From Chaetoderma sp. LZ-2023a (taxonomy: Eukaryota; Mollusca; Caudofoveata; Chaetodermatida; Chaetodermatidae): DNA of 64,000 bases. Positions 37,669-48,190 of the stretch are shown in pieces (position 1 is the first letter of the stretch; each line of letters opens with the position of its first letter). The notes under the pieces are model-generated. The model was not told the origin of the DNA. It made no database searches and was given only the letters and a program-made list of their open reading frames with translations. The stretch covers positions 32,542,571 to 32,606,570 of the forward strand of contig CM067372.1 in NCBI GenBank assembly GCA_034401795.1, written 5' to 3'. The translations under genes were made by a program, and so were the position numbers.

Positions 37669-37800
37669 CAAACCTATATTCCCCACCCACCCCCCCCCCG
37701 CGTTTTACCGGTATGGGACTAATAATTAAACCATACATATGATTAGAATCTGGCATACAATTTCACTAACTCGGATCTTGTATGGCACTTTAAACAATGA

Positions 37801-38092
37801 ATAGATCAGATCTGTCACTCAAGTATGTGACGTCATAATCAATTACGTCACATGTAGGCCGACGTCACAATAAACATTTTGTTGAGCATTTTTAAATCAC
37901 TGTGCGTTGTTGTTGTGATAGGTAGCAAGAGCATCAAGTTAAATTAGTTTCAAAATATTCAACAGCTTACCTGTATGGTTACCTTGAAATTAGGATTCTG
38001 TTAATTCAGCGCTCAAAGTATATAAATTGATCCAAAGGCGCGCAGAGCGGAGATTGGCTAGAAATGAGCGGGGCATGGCTATAAATGGACGC
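37801..38092 (+). mobile_element. Family A repeat, second subfamily
   Basis: GATCAGATCTGTCACTCAAG, GTGACGTCATAATCAATTAC, AAACATTTTGTTGAGCA, eroded hairpin, AGCTTACCTGTATGGTTACC, GAGCGGGGCATGGCTA. Confidence 0.75.
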
Positions 38093-38709
38093 CTCTATTG
38101 TTGATTACAGATGTCTTTATTTTAAACACGCATATCTTACATTATGACTGTACTGATGATTAGAATAATATAATATTTACATCGTATATTGTACTGATAT
38201 ACTAACTCACGGATAAATCCCAAATTTAAATTACAAAAGAAATAGAAATTGTATCTAGGTGTAATTAATGTTGAGACCCAAACTGTAAGCCTGATGAGGT
38301 ATTAATATTTAGTATATGGTTATGCCGGTCATCCTAATCTTAGTACATTCGCTACAGTGGTTGTATTGTCAACTCCAAGCCTTGCTTCCATTTGACTGGC
38401 ATGCATAGTCATCGGTGCTTCATAAATTATGTTCCAGCAAGCGATTTCTCTGGCACAAACCATCTGATATAATTGAGAGTCGTTTACACGAAGCATAAAG
38501 GGAAGTATGCCAGGAGCTGGCCGTTTTCTTTTCACTGAACACTCGCATTATAGTCCAGGGGCCATTTCCCGTAAGAAGCCAACTTATGGAAGGTCGTACA
38601 ACAGCCCCTACCGAAAATGTTTGACTTGACAACGTGTTATTATAATCCCTCTAGATCACCGCCAGATAGTATGTCAATGGAAATTGAGGTATCATTACAA
38701 TTCTATAGC

Positions 38710-38717
38710 CCTTAATA
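38710..38717. repeat. Target-site duplication, left side of hAT
   Basis: CCTTAATA directly before the TAGAGTTCG terminus; it matches 43,204-43,211 at 7 of 8 positions. Confidence 0.7.
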
Positions 38718-39384
38718 TAGAGTTCGCTCCGAATATTCGAATATTCGAATATTCATTCATACAGAGCCATATGAATGAATATTCGCATAGCCTACGAATA
38801 TTCGAATATCTAAGGAAAATGACAAACTTAAAGACCAACATCCTGTAGTGGTGGGAACGCGACAAAACACCTCTGAGGTAGACAAAACAATGCATTTTCA
38901 TAACATTAGCGCACGCGTTGTTCGAATGGTCCGTGTTTGTATCCGCCTTTGGTTTTTTAACCGTTCTGCGCTTTGGTACGCCGACAGCCGAGGCTTAGCG
39001 GTGGAGCGATATTTGGTTCAAACAATTTTATTTTTTCGGTTAAAGTGGGAGCGCAGTAAGATACATCTTATTAGTGCGTCTCCCACTTGTAATGATTTAC
39101 AGTAATTTAATTAATCAAGTGGCGGGTACATAAGATCATGATAGACTAAATAATTTAATAATAGGTTTCACTAGTTGTTAATAAATTACTAATAAAGACA
39201 GAATAGTAGAAGTAGAAGTGTAGAAATTAGAATAATGAAAAAAGGGGGCAAGCTAGTAAAAAAACGTAGAGTAGAGTAGAATTCGGGCTGATTTTCACAC
39301 ATTCCTGCTCGCACCGCGTGGTGATGGGTAGCGTGCGGTGGGCAAGGGTACAATTTTGGGTGGATGATTATGGGAGAATGAATA

Positions 39385-40303
39385 TCAATTAAAACGGCCA
39401 GTATCAGCAATGTATTGGCAAAATAGTGTGGATACTATAATATTCGTGTCCATATTGAGATTTTCATCGCCATATAGCAAAACTTTAGCGGTCAGTGAGT
39501 TAATGGGAATATTGTTTAGGCCTAATTCAGTATAAAATATTCTTCTTTGGTTATTGCATAGCGGGCAGTGAACGATATAGTGTCCAATTGTTTCATCCGG
39601 GTGCCCACATGAGCACCTAGGTGAGTCTAACGAGAAGTTGTTATGGAGGTGTCTGTTTAAGCCACTACAATTGTTTCGGAGCCTGGAATATGCTATGTTA
39701 GCACGCCGTTTACATGCATAGTACCACCTAGGTGGGGGTCGTTTTTGAGACATTACGTTCAATTTATTTTTCATTTTTTCTTGTATGGGACGTTTTGACA
39801 GGATCCGGAAGACTATTCCAATCTCTAATCGTAGCCGGGAAGAAAGAACTACGATAGAGCTCAGTGCGACATCTGGGCGGTGTATAGGTGTTGAGTTGGC
39901 GGATATTATAAGGGTTTGTCCTTTGCGAAACGGGAAAGAGATAAATAGACAATGTCTCACTTGTTGCGCCGTTTATAATTGTGTAGAGCATTACTAATTT
40001 TTGGATTTTGCGTCTACATGAAAGTGTTACCATACCCGTTTCAGCGTATAAATCTTTCGTGCTGGCATTGCAAGTGAGTCCACTTATAGGTCTTAGGACC
40101 TCCTTCTGGACATTTTCCAGTCTTGTAATAAGATTTTGTGAGAGATTACACGTGCTGACATATTCAGGATCTACAACCATTCTGTGGATCCACTTGAAAT
40201 TCAAGCATGGATTCCAGAAGGACGAAGGACGCAATGCCACACATATCACTAGCTATTTTCAGCCGAAGTCATCGTCAACAACAGGGGTCAAGATATAGAA
40301 TAG
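39385..40303 (-). pseudogene. LINE C-terminal fragment inserted in the hAT element
   Basis: Two overlapping frames read as the post-RT part of a CR1-like LINE. The upstream frame has LENVQKEVLRPISGLTC, DLYAETGMVTLSCRRKIQKL, CRTELYRSSF and IRDWNSLPD. After a frameshift near 39.77 kb comes RRANIAYSRLRNNCSGLNRH, then a knuckle C-x-C...H..C read as RCSCGHPDETIGHYIVHCPL, then AKVLLYGDENLN. The stop is at 39,385; the AT-rich region 39.18-39.38 kb is probably its 3' UTR. The RT motifs are missing, so it is 5' truncated. Confidence 0.85.
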
Positions 40304-40407
40304 TGACTCACCAGAACAAACAGAAATAACCGAAAAGCTCGTAAAATTCATAACCAAACCTATGAACCATTTAGTTTGATAGAGAATCTATTTCTATTAC
40401 ATTTCAG

Positions 40408-40659
40408 GGGGTTAATATGTGCATTAAACACGTCGTACATTATAGCGTCAGGGAAAAACCCATGAAACAGAAGATGGAGAAGAAGTACGAAGAATCTCTC
40501 GATGACGTCAAGTCTTTCTTACACAATGGGACTAACCAGGTGTGTGCGTTGACCACAGATATATGAACATCTGATGCACAGGCACAGGCAGTATCTTATA
40601 TGAGCCTGACTGCATTTATCATAACTGACAACTGGGAAATGACATCAAAGTGTCTTGAG
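40408..40659 (+). pseudogene. hAT transposase, upstream exon (broken)
   Basis: Follows a good acceptor, CTATTACATTTCAG. It reads KKYEESLDDVKSFL, then VCALTTDI*TSDAQAQAVSY, then ITDNWEMTSKCLE. This is the hAT catalytic-core start, where the family has 'ALTTD.WTS'. The conserved Trp codon is TGA at 40,564-40,566 (one base change from TGG), so the product is dead as it stands. It ends at a possible donor GAG|GTAATA. Joining to 41,674 keeps frame and gives KCLE-VKPCPGSHTAENLIG, exactly the family order. The N-terminal part is not found. Confidence 0.85.
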
Positions 40660-40671
40660 GTAATAATACTC

Positions 40672-40673
40672 AA

Positions 40674-40741
<68 letters not shown>

Positions 40742-40763
40742 CACACGCACGCACGCACGCACG
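40672..40763. repeat. (CGCA)n microsatellite
   Basis: About 22 units, one CACA variant; lies in the putative hAT transposase intron. Confidence 0.95.
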
Positions 40764-41161
40764 AGGATAGCCATATAGACGCCCCTTTGGTCGATAGTAT
40801 TAATTGTCAATATAATACTAAATGACTTTAGTCTTTACATAGTAGGCTCTCCGCATACACATCTTGACCTTATAAGTTATAAACAATATATCCAAACATA
40901 TCTACAGAGACCATCTGCACTGTGATGCACACATAACCCGGCCCTCTTACGTCAGGTACCCGTACGACCACTCATGCTAAAGAACAAGACTTCTGGAGTC
41001 ACCAAAAGACATTGTGTGCGTGCATGCGTGTGTGTGGGGGGTGTTCGCATGTATGCGTGCGTGTGTGATATCGCCATGTTATATAGGGTATACTCACCAA
41101 ACCTGACATGTACATGTACCTTATAAGATAAATTTCTAGAATTTCTAGAGTTGGTTTGACT

Positions 41162-41466
41162 TTATTCCATTTTGTGTCAGCCGCGCCTCAAAAGTAAAAC
41201 GCTCAAAATGCTGGTCATAGTATGTTAACCCAAACTGGCCTCTGAAGTGGTCTTGACGAATGCCCATTTACAGGCCAAGTGAAGACTATTTTTTTAACAT
41301 TTACAGCTGAATGACTGGCTCGGTAACCGAGCCAGTCATTCCAGTGTTGAATTTTAAAAAATAGTCTTCACTTGGCTTGCAACTAGGCATACCTCAAGAA
41401 CACTGAAGAAGTGGCTTTCTGGTCAGTTTCATCATCCAACGTTTAAGCGGACACAAGAAGGGTTAA
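41162..41466. mobile_element. Palindromic TTAA-type MITE, copy 1 (family C)
   Basis: Same family as 50,266-50,657: the ends share the TTGTGTC..CGCGCCTC and GACACAAGAAGGGTTAA segments, and the core GGCTCGGTAACCGAGCC is identical within a perfect 31-nt palindrome (41,310-41,340). The right flank is TTAA (41,463-41,466), the left is TTAT. It is inserted in the putative intron of the hAT transposase. It encodes nothing. Confidence 0.72.
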
Positions 41467-41615
41467 AAGGTCGAATATTTAGGTCACTGTATAGATGGCG
41501 GAATACACGTTTTGACCATAACTCCCGAGTGCAATAACGTAGCTAGAATAATCAAATTTATCACATAGCTTCATAATATCACTGGATACTAATGGTTACT
41601 GTTTGAGATCAAACG

Positions 41616-41617
<2 letters not shown>

Positions 41618-41668
<51 letters not shown>
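41618..41668. repeat. (TTA)n microsatellite
   Basis: About 17 units directly before the possible splice acceptor CATAG at 41,669-41,673. Confidence 0.95.
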
Positions 41669-41673
41669 CATAG

Positions 41674-42912
41674 GTAAAGCCATGCCCAGGGTCCCATACA
41701 GCAGAAAACTTGATTGGTCATCTTCAAATAGCTACGGATGAGTGGAATATCCCAATACAAAGGGTTGCTATTGTCAGAGACAGCGGAGCTAACATAAAGA
41801 AAGCGACCTCTGAGATGGGCTTCAGAGTAGACTTGAGTTGTTTCGATCACATACTGCAATGTGTTATTCTTAAAGCACATGAAACGGCCTCTGCTATTCT
41901 CAAGGAGGCGAGGAAGATTGTAACCCACTTTCATCATTCTCCTCTACAGGTTGCGCACCTCCAGGCCGAAGCTACAAAGCAGGACATCTCGTACAGGAAA
42001 CTGAAGCAGGAATGTCCAACACGGTGGGGCAGTACGTTTGAAATGCTCGAAAGGCTTATCGCGATGAAGAGTCCCGTGAGGAACGTCTTAATGGACAGTA
42101 AAACAAGGAAACGCATGATCTTGTACCAAGTGCTGAATTCTGGCATGCAGCATCATTCCTCTGTGCTCCTCTAGAGAAATTGCATGCTATTTCAAACCAT
42201 TTGAGCACTGACCAGAACGTTAGTATTTGTTCAATTTTTGCAATTATCATGAACATTTTAACGTATGTAATGAATGCACAACACGCTGATGATGAACCAT
42301 TCATTTAAAATTTCAAGAAAATGTTCTGTGAGTATCTTGAGAAAGGGCTCGACGACGATAATATCTTACACGTTATACAAGTATTCGCTGTGCTTGATCC
42401 GCGGATGAAGGACCTTCCATTTCTCATGGAAGAGCACCGGCAAAAGGCTTGCAAATTAGTACGGAGTGAATTGGACTCTATTCTTGAACAAGCGGCAGCC
42501 GGTAGCGGCGATGATGACGATATAACAGTCGGAATAGCGACCGAACAATCGAATGAAGCAAAGGCAAAGCACCTTGCAACCCTTTTCGGTTCATCATCAT
42601 TTGATTGTTATGGTACTAGGCCTAAAATTGCCAAGACGCAAGCACAAGCAGTAACTGGCCAAAAAGGTTCTTGATGTATATCTGAGTGAGGAGGCAATTG
42701 GGTTGGGTGAGAATCCTTTTGCATGGCGGAAGGACCACGAGTAAAAGCATCCACAAGTAGCTCAACTGGCGAAAGTATACCTCGGAATTCCAGCCACGAG
42801 TGAATCATCAGAGCGTGCCTTTTCAAGGGCTGGAATGATTGTAAAGGATAAGCGAAGCCGCCTGAAGCCACAGTCTGTTCGCACGCTGCACTTTTTGAAC
42901 CAGAACATTTGA
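41674..42912 (+). pseudogene. hAT transposase, downstream part to C-terminal dimerisation domain (broken)
   Basis: Reads PGSHTAENLIGHLQIATDEW, then AIVRDSGANI (second catalytic Asp region), LSCFDHILQC, CPTRWGSTFEMLERLIAMKS, FAVLDPRMKDLPFL. It ends in the hAT dimerisation signature NPFAWRKDHE, LAKVYLGIPATSESSERAFS, RAGMIVKDKRSRL and RTLHFLNQNI, with stop TGA at 42,910-42,912. Lesions: a frameshift near 42,135, TAA at 42,306-42,308, a frameshift near 42,660 and TAA at 42,742-42,744. It is closest in feel to ZBED-like hATs. The element is non-functional but recognisable over its whole core. Confidence 0.9.
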
Positions 42913-43203
42913 TGGTATTTATATTTCAACACAGATGTCTTGTGACTTAATATAGTAGTTTCTAGTTTGTGTTCTGCCCGTTTAGCTCTTGTGTAACCTG
43001 TTGCTATGAATAAGAAATCGGTGTCTGCCACAGTAACTAGCATAGTGTTCTCCAAATAATCCCTGTTTTACTATTTAATACCTGTAGCGGCGAGGCTTAG
43101 TCTATATTGCCCAGTCGTCTGAAATATTCGAATAGTTCGAATATTCGTTCATATAATTATACGAATATTCGAATACCGATATTTATACGAATACCGAACT
43201 CTA
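42913..43203. other. hAT 3' end
   Basis: Non-coding 3' part of the hAT element with GAATATTCGAATA subterminal repeats from about 43,125. Confidence 0.7.
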
Positions 43204-43211
43204 GCTTAATA
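43204..43211. repeat. Target-site duplication, right side of hAT
   Basis: GCTTAATA directly after the CGAACTCTA terminus; it matches 38,710-38,717 at 7 of 8 positions. Confidence 0.7.
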
Positions 43212-44005
43212 TATGCCGAGGATCCGCGATTGTGGACCACTAAGATTTAGGCTGTATGTGTAACGCAAGAATATCTTTGGCCAGACACAACCGATTTTCA
43301 ATATTCAGGCATCGTTAGCTTCGCATTATAATTCCCCGTCGGAATATCTACAGGTGTCGTAAAAGGTTCATCGGATTACGCAAGTCAAAGTATAACACAA
43401 ATCGAGATTTTCTGCCATTTTTGGTATGTATTAAAAATATTATCCTGCACACATTCTTTGCCATATTAAAACACGATATCTGAATACTGGATAGGGACCG
43501 TTTCTCGTCATTCTCAGTGATGCTAGCCAATCAGTATAATTATTCTAGAGAAAGAAAACCGTAATTCTCGCTCGCCTATGAACAGTGATGGCGATACTGA
43601 TACACATTGATCAGAGTGGATTATAATAGTTTTCATATTCATGATAAAAACCTGGGGGTGAGGGGAGGGGTTGTGTATGGCAATACTGATCCACATTCTT
43701 CTGAGAAGATTTTAATAGTTTTCATGCTTTACAGGGGTGGATGGTAGATGTCAAAACGGATATATAGTGCACAGAGTGTATTGTAATATTGCTTGTGACT
43801 AGCTCCGAGTTTCAGTTGTCGATGTTAAAACTGATGCAGTGGCCAGAATGTAATAATCCTCATGTTTAACCTCAATGTGAATTCTAATAGTTCTCATGTT
43901 TAATACTAGGAGTCGTGTATGTTTAATTAATACTAGGAGCCGTGTGTCGTGTATTTCAATACGGATGCACGTGTAGTCCCCAGTGTCCTCTTCATCCGTG
44001 GAGGA
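43212..44005. other. No gene; short locally repeated motifs
   Basis: Variants of TTTTAATAGTTTTCATG and GATACTGATACACATT recur at about 43,600-43,920 with irregular spacing, suggesting a decayed tandem repeat. Confidence 0.5.
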
Positions 44006-44460
44006 AACCCCAGATAACATTACCACGTTGGGCCAATGTTGGCGATTGGTCGGCACGGTCGCGGTTGGCTATTAGGCAATGGGCCAACGCCGTTGGCAAC
44101 AAAGAGTTGAGCCAAGGTTGGCATAACAGTCGCCAAATTACAGTTGGGTTACAGTGGTTACAGTGGTTAGCCCAACCACTTATAGCCAGTGTATATTATA
44201 AATAGTATATACATGCGGTGTGCCCACGTTGGCATAACAGTGGCAAAATTACAGTTGCATTATGGTTGTTGGACCAACATTTGCCCATCAACTGATAGCC
44301 AACGTATTTAATAATGATATATACATGCGTTGGGCCAACGTTGGCATAAAAGTGGCAAAATGATAGTTGGTTAGATATAGGGGGGGGGGGGGGGGGGCAA
44401 CATTAGCCCAGCACCTTAAAGCCAATGCATATAATAATATGTATGCACATTAGGGCAATG
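44006..44460. repeat. ~112-bp tandem repeat rich in GTTGGC / GCCAAC
   Basis: TTGGCATAA recurs at 44,118, 44,229 and 44,341 (steps 111 and 112). Each unit has GGCAAAATTACAGTTG, GCCCA-C-A, TATATACATGCG and several GCCAAC or GTTGGC half-sites. Outer units are degraded; an 18-base G run interrupts the last (44,381-44,398). Confidence 0.82.
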
Positions 44461-44964
44461 ATTAGGTTACTGAATGACATAGTGTTTGTTATCTAAGATC
44501 AGTATGGAGAAGGGGTCGGTCATAAGCTCTCATCTGATGAGCTCTGATCATAAGCTCCTCATTACCGCGTCTCTGTGGTACCAAAAGGATCTGGGTCATG
44601 TTTGGCACACATCTTTTTAATTGTGGTTGTGACGACTGCTCGTTCATTGCATGTCAGCAACCATCTCTTCAGGGCTCATTGTCTCTAAATGATGCATGTC
44701 TTGCTGCCAGTGTCATGGTTGATTGACTGATCTAGGGCCATGTAGGCCCATACTTGAGCAAAACACAGATTTGACTGACTGATAGCATGGCCCCCAGATA
44801 TAAATTCTTCATTGATGACACAGTGGCTCTCGAAAGCTGGTTCATGTCAGCCAGATAAACAAGAAACCACTTGGAGTAGCTTGGTCGATCCATTCTGGAT
44901 GCAGGTGGCATTGCATCTGTAGCAGATAGATTCAGAAGACAGTCTCAGTCCTCTGTGCTTTACA

Positions 44965-45402
44965 TTGAAGAGGCCGCTGCACAATGGACACATAGTCACT
45001 CCAGCCTGGACTTGCCACATGCCACCAGCTTGGTACCTCGTGAACTCTGACTTCAATGTGATGATGATATCACCACCATGGTGTTCTAGACATCTTTTCC
45101 TTCATCCAAAGCTAGTTGAATTGGCATGGAAGTACTTGCTCTATCACAACATTTTCATCTACATCACTCCACTCTTATATCAGAGAAACACTTCTACACA
45201 TGACTTCCATGAATATTTTGTATGTCCTCACTCCACGGGTGTGGGACTTCCCTTTCAGAAGTGTCCATGTTGTGCAACTGTCATACATCCCAGATTCTAT
45301 CAGCAGATAGTTGGTTGCCATGTGCTAGCCTCGCAGGCGTATCACCATGTCTACAAACTCTCCACCGGATCTCATTGGCCTTCACATAGAGAGCAAAGGT
45401 AA
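44965..45402 (+). CDS. Unrecognised open reading frame, 145 codons
   Basis: Longest open frame here outside repeats and transposons. The product has two His/Cys-rich stretches (FVCPHSTGVGLPFQKCPCCA and the N-terminal HNGHIVTPAWTCHMPP) and ends QAYHHVYKLSTGSHW. I do not recognise a family. The minus strand of 44,847-45,056 is also open and Cys-rich (CPLCSGLFNV, ICYRCNATC), so coding strand is uncertain. A relic of a transposon gene with a zinc-binding part is possible. No splice or promoter evidence supports it. Confidence 0.2.
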   Translation: MKRPLHNGHIVTPAWTCHMPPAWYLVNSDFNVMMISPPWCSRHLFLHPKLVELAWKYLLYHNIFIYITPLLYQRNTSTHDFHEYFVCPHSTGVGLPFQKCPCCATVIHPRFYQQIVGCHVLASQAYHHVYKLSTGSHWPSHREQR

Positions 45403-45833
45403 AATGTAGTGATGTTCTCATTTTGAACAGGGCTTGCCATCTTTCACTTAACATTCTTCATTCGTGTGCAGAAATCTGTTTGGGAGCCATCGACCATAAG
45501 GGTAATAGACAATTTTTGGGCGAACATGAACACATGAGTCAACTACAGCATTGCAACTACTCCAACCAGGACCATTTTGTTGTTCTGTGATGAAGAGCTC
45601 CACCCCAAACAACTTCGTTGGCTTTATTCTCACAAATGCCCAAACAAGATCCATCAAATACGCTCCTGAATGAAGAATTTCAGGGCACTTGTACCAGTTT
45701 GGCTTATATCTTCCTGGAGAAAGAGGTAACAGAGTCTATAACGCGCCTGGATGTCAGCAGCTGCTCTAATTCTTGCTGAAACAAGCATTCGGGAGAGTTC
45801 GGATTCTCGCTATCCCGCCATTTTAATTGATCT

Positions 45834-45846
45834 TGACCTTTGACCC
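45834..45846 (-). promoter_or_regulatory. DR1-like motif
   Basis: GGGTCAAAGGTCA on the minus strand, followed by ACTGACCTTAAGGTCAAA on the plus strand, which adds another inverted pair of half-sites. Function unknown. Confidence 0.25.
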
Positions 45847-46082
45847 CACTGACCTTAAGGTCAAAATACGTTTTCAGAACACCTTGAATAAACATGCACA
45901 CAGGTTTATACAAGATTTCTTTAGCAGAACTTGATTTGTCGGGGCGAACATATTTTTACATTTACGACACCATTTAACTTGACCTCTGAACCTTTGAACA
46001 CGATATCGATGCACTTCTTCAGAACCCCACACCCCACCCAATGTTGCTAAAGACCTTTCTGCAAAATCTGAATTATCACGGC

Positions 46083-46258
46083 ACTGTACGCACAAACACC
46101 TGTGCGAACACAAACGCACGCATCCATGCACGCTCATGCTCACATACGCACACGCACGTACACCCACACGCACACGCAACGCACGACAGATTCACACGCG
46201 TGTACGCCCGCACACACGCACCTATGCACACTAGAACGCACACACGCACGCACGCTAC
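46083..46258. repeat. Degenerate CA/CG-rich simple sequence
   Basis: ACGCACGCA, CACACGCAC and similar words, no strict period. Open frames here are artefacts. Confidence 0.8.
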
Positions 46259-46580
46259 ATAGCAATTGCAATTCGTCTTGCGACGGTTCTTGACCAGATT
46301 AATAAAAACAAAAACAACGTTTACACTAGACCCCAGCATCTCACGCATTCCATCTCTAGAATGTGAATAAAATAAGCTAAAGAACTTGACGTAGTATTTT
46401 TCATCGATAGCATATATAAACTACGTCAGCTGGTATAGGAAGAAAATTGACCTGGTGATGATTTGACATAAAATGGTAAAGAAGACTTAGATAACGCATG
46501 CTTGGTTAAATGCATGGATGTTGGAACCGTTAAGTCTTACAAGCTATGTATTAGCAGATGCTGAAGTGTAATCTACAATT

Positions 46581-46835
46581 GACCTTTCCAGTTTTAGCTA
46601 TGGCACGCCCATCTCTAGCTAATCTCAACCCACACCTCACTCGCGTTGGGAGCGATCGATCCCTGAACTCTGTGACTATTACTTTCCAGAGAACTATACA
46701 GGTAAGCGGTCGCAGCAACAGCGCCCAGTCAAATTAGTTTCAAAATCTTCAACAGTTTATTAAATAGAAAATGCATACAACGTCACGTAATTCATTATGA
46801 CGTCATAATGATGGAGGAATAAACTGGAATCGTCA
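46581..46835 (-). mobile_element. Family A repeat, reverse, partly deleted
   Basis: GACCTTTCCAGTTTTAGCTA, GATCGATCCCTGAACTC, TATACAGGTAAGCGG (donor match), CAGCAACAGCGCCCAGTC, AACAGTTTATTAAATAG, TTATGACGTCATAATGA. One hairpin arm is missing. Confidence 0.8.
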
Positions 46836-46941
46836 ATTGAGTCTTCATAGGTCATCTTGATTGGTAGTGAGTAACACACTTTATTCGGTTTTCTGATATT
46901 TTGGCCAAAACGGTGGTCATCTTAATTTAAGCTTTAATGTA

Positions 46942-46977
46942 CCGCCCCCCGCCCCCCCCCCGCCCCCCCCCCCCCCT
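46942..46977. repeat. Poly-C tract
   Basis: Runs of 4 to 15 C separated by single G. Confidence 0.9.
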
Positions 46978-47363
46978 TCTATATGCGTTATAAAGTACTC
47001 GAGACAACCTAGCCATAATGGTAGTAATGTACTTTATGATTTTGGTAATCGCATTAGCACTGGAGAAGATTTAGTGTCGGATGACGTCATGAGCGTCGTA
47101 ACATCGTACTCAGTGACGATGCAATCTTATCACATGTATATTTTGTCTATGTTGCACGGTTAACATTCAGAAATGTTGTGTATACTATTATTGAAGAGTG
47201 GATTTGTGACGTCATCACACTAACTCTGAATGAATGATCTCTGTTCACAATTAATAAGGGGAAGTTTTCGGGAGTTTCCGGATAAGAATTTGGCATTGAA
47301 TATATGCCACATCTGATGTTCACATTTTTCGTCTATAGTCATATTCTTGTCCTTCAACCCGAG

Positions 47364-47369
47364 TTTATT
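47364..47369 (-). promoter_or_regulatory. Likely polyadenylation signal of the aminopeptidase gene
   Basis: AATAAA on the minus strand about 180 bases downstream of the stop codon. Position and strand suit a 3' UTR end; no transcript data support it. Confidence 0.5.
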
Positions 47370-47550
47370 TCCGATTTATATACTTCTTAGATGGAAATGA
47401 GGAAAATTGGACACACCATAGTCCTCACTCCCTAAGTGTTGTTTTATAATGCATGCTGTCACATGCTTAGTTAGTTTTCCTTACTGTCTCAAGTGACCAA
47501 TGTACAATTGCAAAACGTGTGTTACCACGAATGCTTGTCGTAAGCTGTGC

Positions 47551-47694
47551 TTATTGACCGTTCTTGAGCCACGCGACTATAGTCCCGTAGTAGGTCTTCA
47601 TCCAGTTGATATTGTTCTTTATTTTCTCTCGTGTTTGCTCTCTCATCCGGGCACCAGCTCCGGCATCCGGGTATTCTGAGAAAAACGCCTCCAC
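47551..47694 (-). CDS. M1 aminopeptidase, terminal exon with stop
   Basis: Continues in phase from 48,109-48,190 and ends in TAA at 47,551-47,553. It reads VEAFFSEYPDAGAGARMREQ, then a helix containing NNINWMKTYYGTIVAWLK. This is the conserved M1 C-terminus 'L..FF...P.AG.G.RA..Q..E....NI.W.K.....V..WL'. The acceptor is GATTGGCAG at 47,695-47,697. Together the four exons give 178 residues ending the protein. The extra residues open upstream of the acceptor are intronic, not coding. No retention or anchor signal lies at the C-terminus; an N-terminal signal anchor, if present, would be outside the window. Confidence 0.93.
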   Translation of the reverse strand: MEAFFSEYPDAGAGARMREQTREKIKNNINWMKTYYGTIVAWLKNGQ

Positions 47695-47767
47695 CTGCCA
47701 ATCAATAACACAGATTAGGCAATACAGCAGTGACGTCATGCCGCATACAGCGGGTGTGGTGTGTTTG

Positions 47768-47798
47768 CACGTGTGTGTGTGGGGGGGGGGGGGGGGGT
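47768..47798. repeat. (GT)n plus poly-G tract
   Basis: GTGTGTGTGT followed by about 19 G. Lies in the last aminopeptidase intron (between 47,695 and 48,108). Confidence 0.9.
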
Positions 47799-47948
47799 TA
47801 CTTAAAATATTGGCAATGGAATTTGTGTAAGATAGTTATGATTGTTTGCTAGGGTGTTACTGAGAATGCAGGAATTCGATTTTCAGAGCATCTAAACGTC
47901 AAAGCTTTGCGGAGGGGATCCAGGACGCTACTCCCACCCAACCCAACT

Positions 47949-48006
47949 CACACGCACACCCACGCACGCACGCACGCACGCACATACACACACATACACA
48001 CACATA
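47949..48006. repeat. (CACG)n / (CACA)n microsatellite
   Basis: In the last aminopeptidase intron. Confidence 0.9.
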
Positions 48007-48108
48007 CCAAAGTAGTTGCTTTATAGGATGGCATAGCAACTTTGAAACTAGATAAGTTTTCAACTAGAGTTATTGAAATTAAAAAGACAATAGCTGGGAT
48101 GGTCTTAC

Positions 48109-48190
48109 CTGTTTAAGTTGAAATTCCGTGTTGAAGTTTGCGGATAACTGAAACACCAGTCGTCCTAAATATCGATTCTGAACGCCATAC
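48109..48190 (-). CDS. M1 aminopeptidase, C-terminal-domain exon 3 of 4
   Basis: An 82-nt exon reading YGVQNRYLGRLVFQ then LSANFNTEFQLKQ. This corresponds to the family segment 'RYG...R.LG.L...V...F.TEFEL.Q'. Its first G completes the Arg codon from the previous exon and it ends on a codon boundary. The acceptor is ATGTTTCAG and the donor is CAG|GTAAGACC. The upstream intron (48,191-51,250; 3,060 bp) carries a LINE copy, a palindromic MITE and an AT microsatellite, so it has been enlarged by insertions. Confidence 0.92.

Larger units (their letters stand above)
38718..43203 (+). mobile_element. hAT transposon, degenerate, with nested insertions
   Basis: Both ends start TAGAGTTCG (right end read inward) and are followed by GAATATTCGAATA-rich subterminal repeats (38,728-38,815 and 43,125-43,200). 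The flanking 8 bases are CCTTAATA (38,710-38,717) and GCTTAATA (43,204-43,211), a 7/8 match to the 8-bp target duplication typical of hAT. Inside is a broken hAT transposase on the plus strand. A LINE on the minus strand (about 39.2-40.3 kb), a MITE (41,162-41,466) and a CGCA microsatellite are nested within. No BED zinc finger can be seen; it may have been lost or displaced by the LINE. Confidence 0.88.
45403..46580. other. No gene recognised
   Basis: Contains the DR1-like motif and CA/CG-rich tract. Open frames are short and unsupported. Confidence 0.5.
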
